The position numbers and the translations under genes are program-made. Positions 60,799 to 64,000 of a DNA stretch of 64,000 nucleotides are shown piece by piece. The notes beneath the pieces were generated by a model that was not told where the DNA came from, searched no databases, and saw only the letters and a program-made list of their open reading frames with translations. Each line of letters begins with the position of its first letter. The first letter of the stretch is position 1. Source of the stretch: Pedobacter sp. BS3 (GTDB lineage: Bacteria; Bacteroidota; Bacteroidia; Sphingobacteriales; Sphingobacteriaceae); assembly GCF_008274585.1 (NCBI RefSeq), contig NZ_VTRT01000002.1, forward strand, positions 372,001 through 436,000, written 5' to 3'.

Positions 60799-60820
60799 TT
60801 ATCGGCTTTTTAGCCGATAA
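60799..60820. promoter_or_regulatory. SatD operator repeat 1 (perfect)
   Basis: TTATCGGCT-TTTT-AGCCGATAA, perfect 9-bp arms with the same half-sites as repeat 2. It ends one base before the recQ stop codon, so it may also act as a hairpin at the recQ 3' end. Confidence 0.8.
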
Positions 60821-62713
60821 TTATATATAATAATACTTGCCATCTGTTTTGATCTTACCGGCGTCCAGCAGGTTGCGGATAACATCCAATTTCTCTTTTT
60901 CGGTTCCCATTTCTGTCTGGGCGATCAGGTCATCAAGCAATAAATGGTTGCCCGATAACAATTGCAATACCTGGTTCAGAATGGTATCGATCCGGTCTGC
61001 TGCATCGTTTTTATATTTCTCGGCCAGGCAAACATCACAAATCCCACACTTCGGGGCATCAGGCTCATCAAAATACGCCAGCAATAACCGGCTGCGACAG
61101 CTATTACTTTCGGCATATTTTATGGCAGCATCTATTTGCTGTTTCATCACCTGCCTGCGCTCCTCAATATACTGCCGGTCAATATACAAACTGGTAATAT
61201 CGGTACGGGGCCTGATAAATTGCAGCTGCGGCTTATCTGTTTGCGCCTTGTAGCTTAGCAATTCCAGTTGCTCCAGGCGTTTCAGCGCTTCTGCCACCTG
61301 TATCATATTCTGCCCTGTACGCCGGGCAATATCGCTTTCGCGGATGGGTACAAACTGATCAAACATACCACCATAAGAACGCAGCAGGACTTTTATAAAT
61401 TGATCAAAGCCCTGGTTCTCAATCTGGAACCGGTATAAATCCTCGGCAGAAACCGTAATCATGACCCGCGACGGCAGGTAAACGCTTTCGCTGATGCTAA
61501 TATATTCATCGTGCTCCAGGAATTTCAGGGCATTAAGCGTTTTTATGGCATCCAGCTTAAAGCGGTTACAAAATTCCGCAATGTCAAAATCAAGCGTAAG
61601 CCCCTCACCCGCCCCATAAGCCAGCTGAAAATAGTTACCCAGCTGCTGGTAAACATTCTTAATCTCATCTATTGACGGAAAGCTCAGCTCAAATTTTTTC
61701 TGCAGCTGCAATTTATCAGACCGGTTATACAGCAGCACGGCAAAGGCCTTCTTTTCATCACGCCCAGCCCTACCGGCTTCCTGGTAATAGGCTTCCAGGC
61801 TCTCGGGTAAATCCAGGTGTACCACGAAACGCACATCGGGCTTATCAATGCCCATACCAAACGCATTAGTGGCAACCATCACCTGGATAGCATTCAACTT
61901 CCAGCTCTCCTGCCGGGCGCTGCGAAGGGTGTTCTCCAACCCGGCATGGTAAAAGTCGGCACGAATGCCTTCGCGGTTCAGCAAACGGGCTACTTCCTGC
62001 GTTTCGCGACGGTTACGTACATACACAATTCCGCTGCCTTTATTCTTTTTTGCTATCGCGATAAGCTTCTTAAACTTATCTTCCTCGTTAACAACCATAT
62101 ATGCCAGGTTATCCCGTGCAAAACTTTTACGAAAAACCCTGGATTCCCGAAAAGCCAGCTTCTGCTGAATATCTTCCACCACACGCTGCGTTGCCGTGGC
62201 TGTTAACGCCAGCACGGGCACTTCGGGGTGCAGCTGCCGCAAATCGGCCAGGTGCAGGTAAGGCGGACGAAAATCATATCCCCATTGCGATATGCAATGC
62301 GCCTCGTCAACCGCAATGAGATTTACATTCATGTGCCTGATCCGTGTCTGCACCAATTCAGAGAGCAGCCTCTCGGGCGATAAATACAGGAATTTTACCG
62401 GGCCGTAAATGCAATTGTCCAGGGCAATATCCACTTCCCGTTTTCCCATGCCCGAAACAATCGCCAGGGCATTAATTCCCCGCGAACGCAGGTTCTCTAC
62501 CTGGTCTTTCATCAGGGCAATAAGCGGCGACACCACCAAACAGATACCCGGCTTTGCCATTGCAGGAACCTGGAAGCACAGCGACTTTCCCCCGCCGGTC
62601 GGCATCAGCGCAAGCGTATCGTGACCAGCCAGAACAGACTCTATCACATCTTCCTGCAATGGCCTGAACGCGGCATGCTTCCAGTAATGTTGTAATATCT
62701 GATGGATAGTCAC
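60821..62713 (-). CDS. recQ: ATP-dependent DNA helicase RecQ
   Basis: 3'-5' helicase of recombination repair. 630 residues: RecQ motif 0 AFRPLQEDVI, Walker A LMPTGGGKSLCFQ, DEAH box IAVDEAHCISQWG, FGMGIDKPDVR, QEAGRAGRD, zinc-binding Cys in CGICDVC, and a winged-helix domain. The HRDC domain is absent, a short form. Start is GTG at 62713. The stop borders the SatD operator array. Confidence 0.95.
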   Translation of the reverse strand: MTIHQILQHYWKHAAFRPLQEDVIESVLAGHDTLALMPTGGGKSLCFQVPAMAKPGICLVVSPLIALMKDQVENLRSRGINALAIVSGMGKREVDIALDNCIYGPVKFLYLSPERLLSELVQTRIRHMNVNLIAVDEAHCISQWGYDFRPPYLHLADLRQLHPEVPVLALTATATQRVVEDIQQKLAFRESRVFRKSFARDNLAYMVVNEEDKFKKLIAIAKKNKGSGIVYVRNRRETQEVARLLNREGIRADFYHAGLENTLRSARQESWKLNAIQVMVATNAFGMGIDKPDVRFVVHLDLPESLEAYYQEAGRAGRDEKKAFAVLLYNRSDKLQLQKKFELSFPSIDEIKNVYQQLGNYFQLAYGAGEGLTLDFDIAEFCNRFKLDAIKTLNALKFLEHDEYISISESVYLPSRVMITVSAEDLYRFQIENQGFDQFIKVLLRSYGGMFDQFVPIRESDIARRTGQNMIQVAEALKRLEQLELLSYKAQTDKPQLQFIRPRTDITSLYIDRQYIEERRQVMKQQIDAAIKYAESNSCRSRLLLAYFDEPDAPKCGICDVCLAEKYKNDAADRIDTILNQVLQLLSGNHLLLDDLIAQTEMGTEKEKLDVIRNLLDAGKIKTDGKYYYI

Positions 62714-62764
62714 AGGGCAAAAAATTAAAAGTTAAAAAATGGAAATCGAATGCTAATCTAAAGA

Positions 62765-62818
62765 ATTCGTGTAATCCCCCCAATCTGTGTAATCCTATCA
62801 ATCTGTGTAATCCTCTAT
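62765..62818. repeat. 18-bp tandem repeat
   Basis: Three units: ATTCGTGTAATCCCCCCA, ATCTGTGTAATCCTATCA, ATCTGTGTAATCCTCTAT. It lies in the divergent region between recQ and the TolB-like gene. Confidence 0.7.
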
Positions 62819-62854
62819 TAATCCTCAAAAATAGTATTCTTGACAATATGCCGT

Positions 62855-62862
62855 TATATTTG
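62855..62862 (+). promoter_or_regulatory. Candidate -7 promoter element
   Basis: TATATTTG matches the Bacteroidota -7 consensus TAnnTTTG, 31 bp before the start codon at 62894. No well-spaced -33 box is visible, so confidence is low. Confidence 0.35.
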
Positions 62863-62893
62863 CAAGTTTTAAGCTATGTTTACCCTGCATATC

Positions 62894-64000
62894 ATGAAAA
62901 AAACACTTGCTTCAGTCCTTTTTGCCACACTCTTCACCAGCCTATACGCACAAAATAAATGGAATGTTGAGAAACCGTCGGGTTCGTTAAAAACGGTTTC
63001 CATTACCACCAACGAAGGAACCTGGATGAACCTGGATGTAAGTCCTGACGGCAAGGAGTTGGTTTTTGACCTGTTGGGCGATATCTACAAAATGCCCGTT
63101 AGCGGCGGTAAAGCTACTATCCTGGCAGGAGGTATGGCCTGTGAAGTTCAACCGCGATTCAGCCCCGACGGCAAGCACATCTCCTATACCAGCGATAAAG
63201 ACGGCGCCAATAACATCTGGGTGATGAATGCTGATGGCAGCGATAAACATGCCGTAACATCAGAAAACTATAGCTTGCAGCAGAACGCGGTATGGGCAAC
63301 CGACAACCAGTACCTGGTGGCCTGTAAAAATTTTACCAATATGCAGCCTTTGGGTGCAGGAGAAATATGGATGTACCATATTTCGGGCGACGGAGCCGGC
63401 ATACAACTCATTAAACGAAAAAACGACCAACAGGGCGCCGGTGAGCCGGCCGTATCGCCCAAGGGAAAGTATATCTATTTCAGCGAAAATACAAGCACCA
63501 ATTCAACGTATAATAAAGACCCCAATGGGGAGCTTTATGTTATCAAACGTCTGAACCGCGAAACCGGGGAGATCATAACCGTTGCCGGAGGACAAGGCGG
63601 CGCCTCCCGTCCGCAGCCCTCGCCGGATGGCAAATACCTGGCTTTCGTAAAACGTGTCAGGCTCAAGTCAGTGCTTTATTTACAGAATTTAAAAACCGGC
63701 GAAGAATGGTCTGTGTACGACGATCTGTCGCATGACCTGCAGGAATCTGCGGCTACATTTGGTGTGTATCCTAATTTTGGATGGACGCCTGATGCCCAAT
63801 ATATTATTTTCTATGCCAAAGGTAAGATCCGCAAGCTGGATATTACAACCCTCGAAAGTACTGTCATTCCGTTCGAGGTAAACTCACAACAAACTTTGGC
63901 CGAGTCGCTGCATTTCGATCAAAAAGCCTTCCAGGATGAATTCGAGGTGAAAATGATACGGCAGCTAACCACCTCGCCCGATGGTAAAAAAGTGGCTTTT
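62894..64000 (+). CDS. TolB-like beta-propeller, probable amidohydrolase N-terminus (cut by window end)
   Basis: 369 residues visible, open to the right edge. Signal peptide MKKTLASVLFATLFTSLYAQ. The remainder is a PD40/TolB-type propeller with repeats such as SPDGKELVFDLLGDIYKM, FSPDGKHISYTSDKDG, VSPKGKYIYFSENT, and PSPDGKYLAFVKRV. In Bacteroidota this architecture is usually followed by a C-terminal amidohydrolase domain, which would lie outside the window (inferred). Start at 62894 is preferred over the ATG at 62876 because it places the signal at the N-terminus. Confidence 0.85.
   Translation, partial: MKKTLASVLFATLFTSLYAQNKWNVEKPSGSLKTVSITTNEGTWMNLDVSPDGKELVFDLLGDIYKMPVSGGKATILAGGMACEVQPRFSPDGKHISYTSDKDGANNIWVMNADGSDKHAVTSENYSLQQNAVWATDNQYLVACKNFTNMQPLGAGEIWMYHISGDGAGIQLIKRKNDQQGAGEPAVSPKGKYIYFSENTSTNSTYNKDPNGELYVIKRLNRETGEIITVAGGQGGASRPQPSPDGKYLAFVKRVRLKSVLYLQNLKTGEEWSVYDDLSHDLQESAATFGVYPNFGWTPDAQYIIFYAKGKIRKLDITTLESTVIPFEVNSQQTLAESLHFDQKAFQDEFEVKMIRQLTTSPDGKKVAF

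Noticed and set aside
60741-60820. CRISPR array or origin iterons
   Set aside because: Only three copies, each an internal palindrome with 7-bp spacers, next to an HTH gene; this fits an operator array better than repeats with 30-bp spacers or a replication origin.

Overview
The window looks like chromosomal DNA of a Bacteroidota bacterium, most likely a Mucilaginibacter/Pedobacter-type member of the Sphingobacteriaceae. Supporting signs are a SusC/SusD pair with a FecR anti-sigma factor, clade II (Sec-type) nos genes, DUF1501/DUF1800 and DUF2249 proteins, many lipoproteins with weak ribosome binding sites, AT-rich leaders, and many short dispersed palindromic repeats. No rRNA, tRNA, CRISPR array, intact insertion sequence or prophage was recognised. 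The taxonomic call is an inference from gene content only.

Layout. 1-4.7 kb: 1-Cys peroxiredoxin (cut by the left edge), MetR-like LysR regulator, an orphan cytochrome oxidase subunit I and mannonate dehydratase. 5-8.6 kb: a membrane protein / winged-helix regulator pair, creD, a DUF2809 protein and an MpaB-type oxygenase; the regulator pair and creD share a 17-bp palindromic operator. 8.6-15.6 kb: MFS transporter, serA-serC, a TonB-dependent receptor and rpe. 15.8-24.8 kb: fecR-susC-susD followed by a DUF5689/NHL lipoprotein, then a phosphodiester glycosidase. 25-26.6 kb: small proteins and ung.

26.7-38.3 kb is a nitrogen-oxide island. A leftward unit reads cytochrome c, nosZ, an uncharacterised membrane protein, nosL, nosD, nosF, nosY. 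A divergent rightward set reads DUF2249-Ric (Fe-S repair di-iron protein), DUF1858-DUF2249 protein, a heme-copper/NnrS-like membrane protein, DUF59 protein and an Rrf2 regulator with a Cys triad, followed by a convergent orphan ccmB. Together they suggest N2O respiration plus sensing and repair of NO damage; no nitrite reductase or recognisable NO reductase lies in the window.

38.4-48.5 kb: ogt, the DUF1800/DUF1501 pair, Ku and LigD (non-homologous end joining), and sdaA divergent from an Lrp-family regulator. 48.6-53.8 kb: a three-gene polysaccharide-degradation operon (beta-helix protein, clan GH-A hydrolase, GH115). 53.9-64 kb: thioredoxin-like protein, a multicopper oxidase with CopB-like C-terminus, RibD-C reductase, PLP deaminase, a SatD/DUF3307 pair, recQ and the start of a TolB-like/amidohydrolase protein running off the right edge.

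The strongest candidate for an undescribed system is SatD-DUF3307 (59.3-60.8 kb). SatD combines an N-terminal domain with nucleotide-cyclase-like motif order and a C-terminal HTH. Upstream lie three copies of the palindrome TTATCGGCT-N4-AGCCGATAA (two exact, one degenerate) at a constant 29-bp step. A second theme is a set of dispersed repeats: elements with an AGGYTGTC-type terminal inverted repeat, a CTCTCC/GGAGAG hairpin module that has entered the nos operon, and several tandem or leader repeats.
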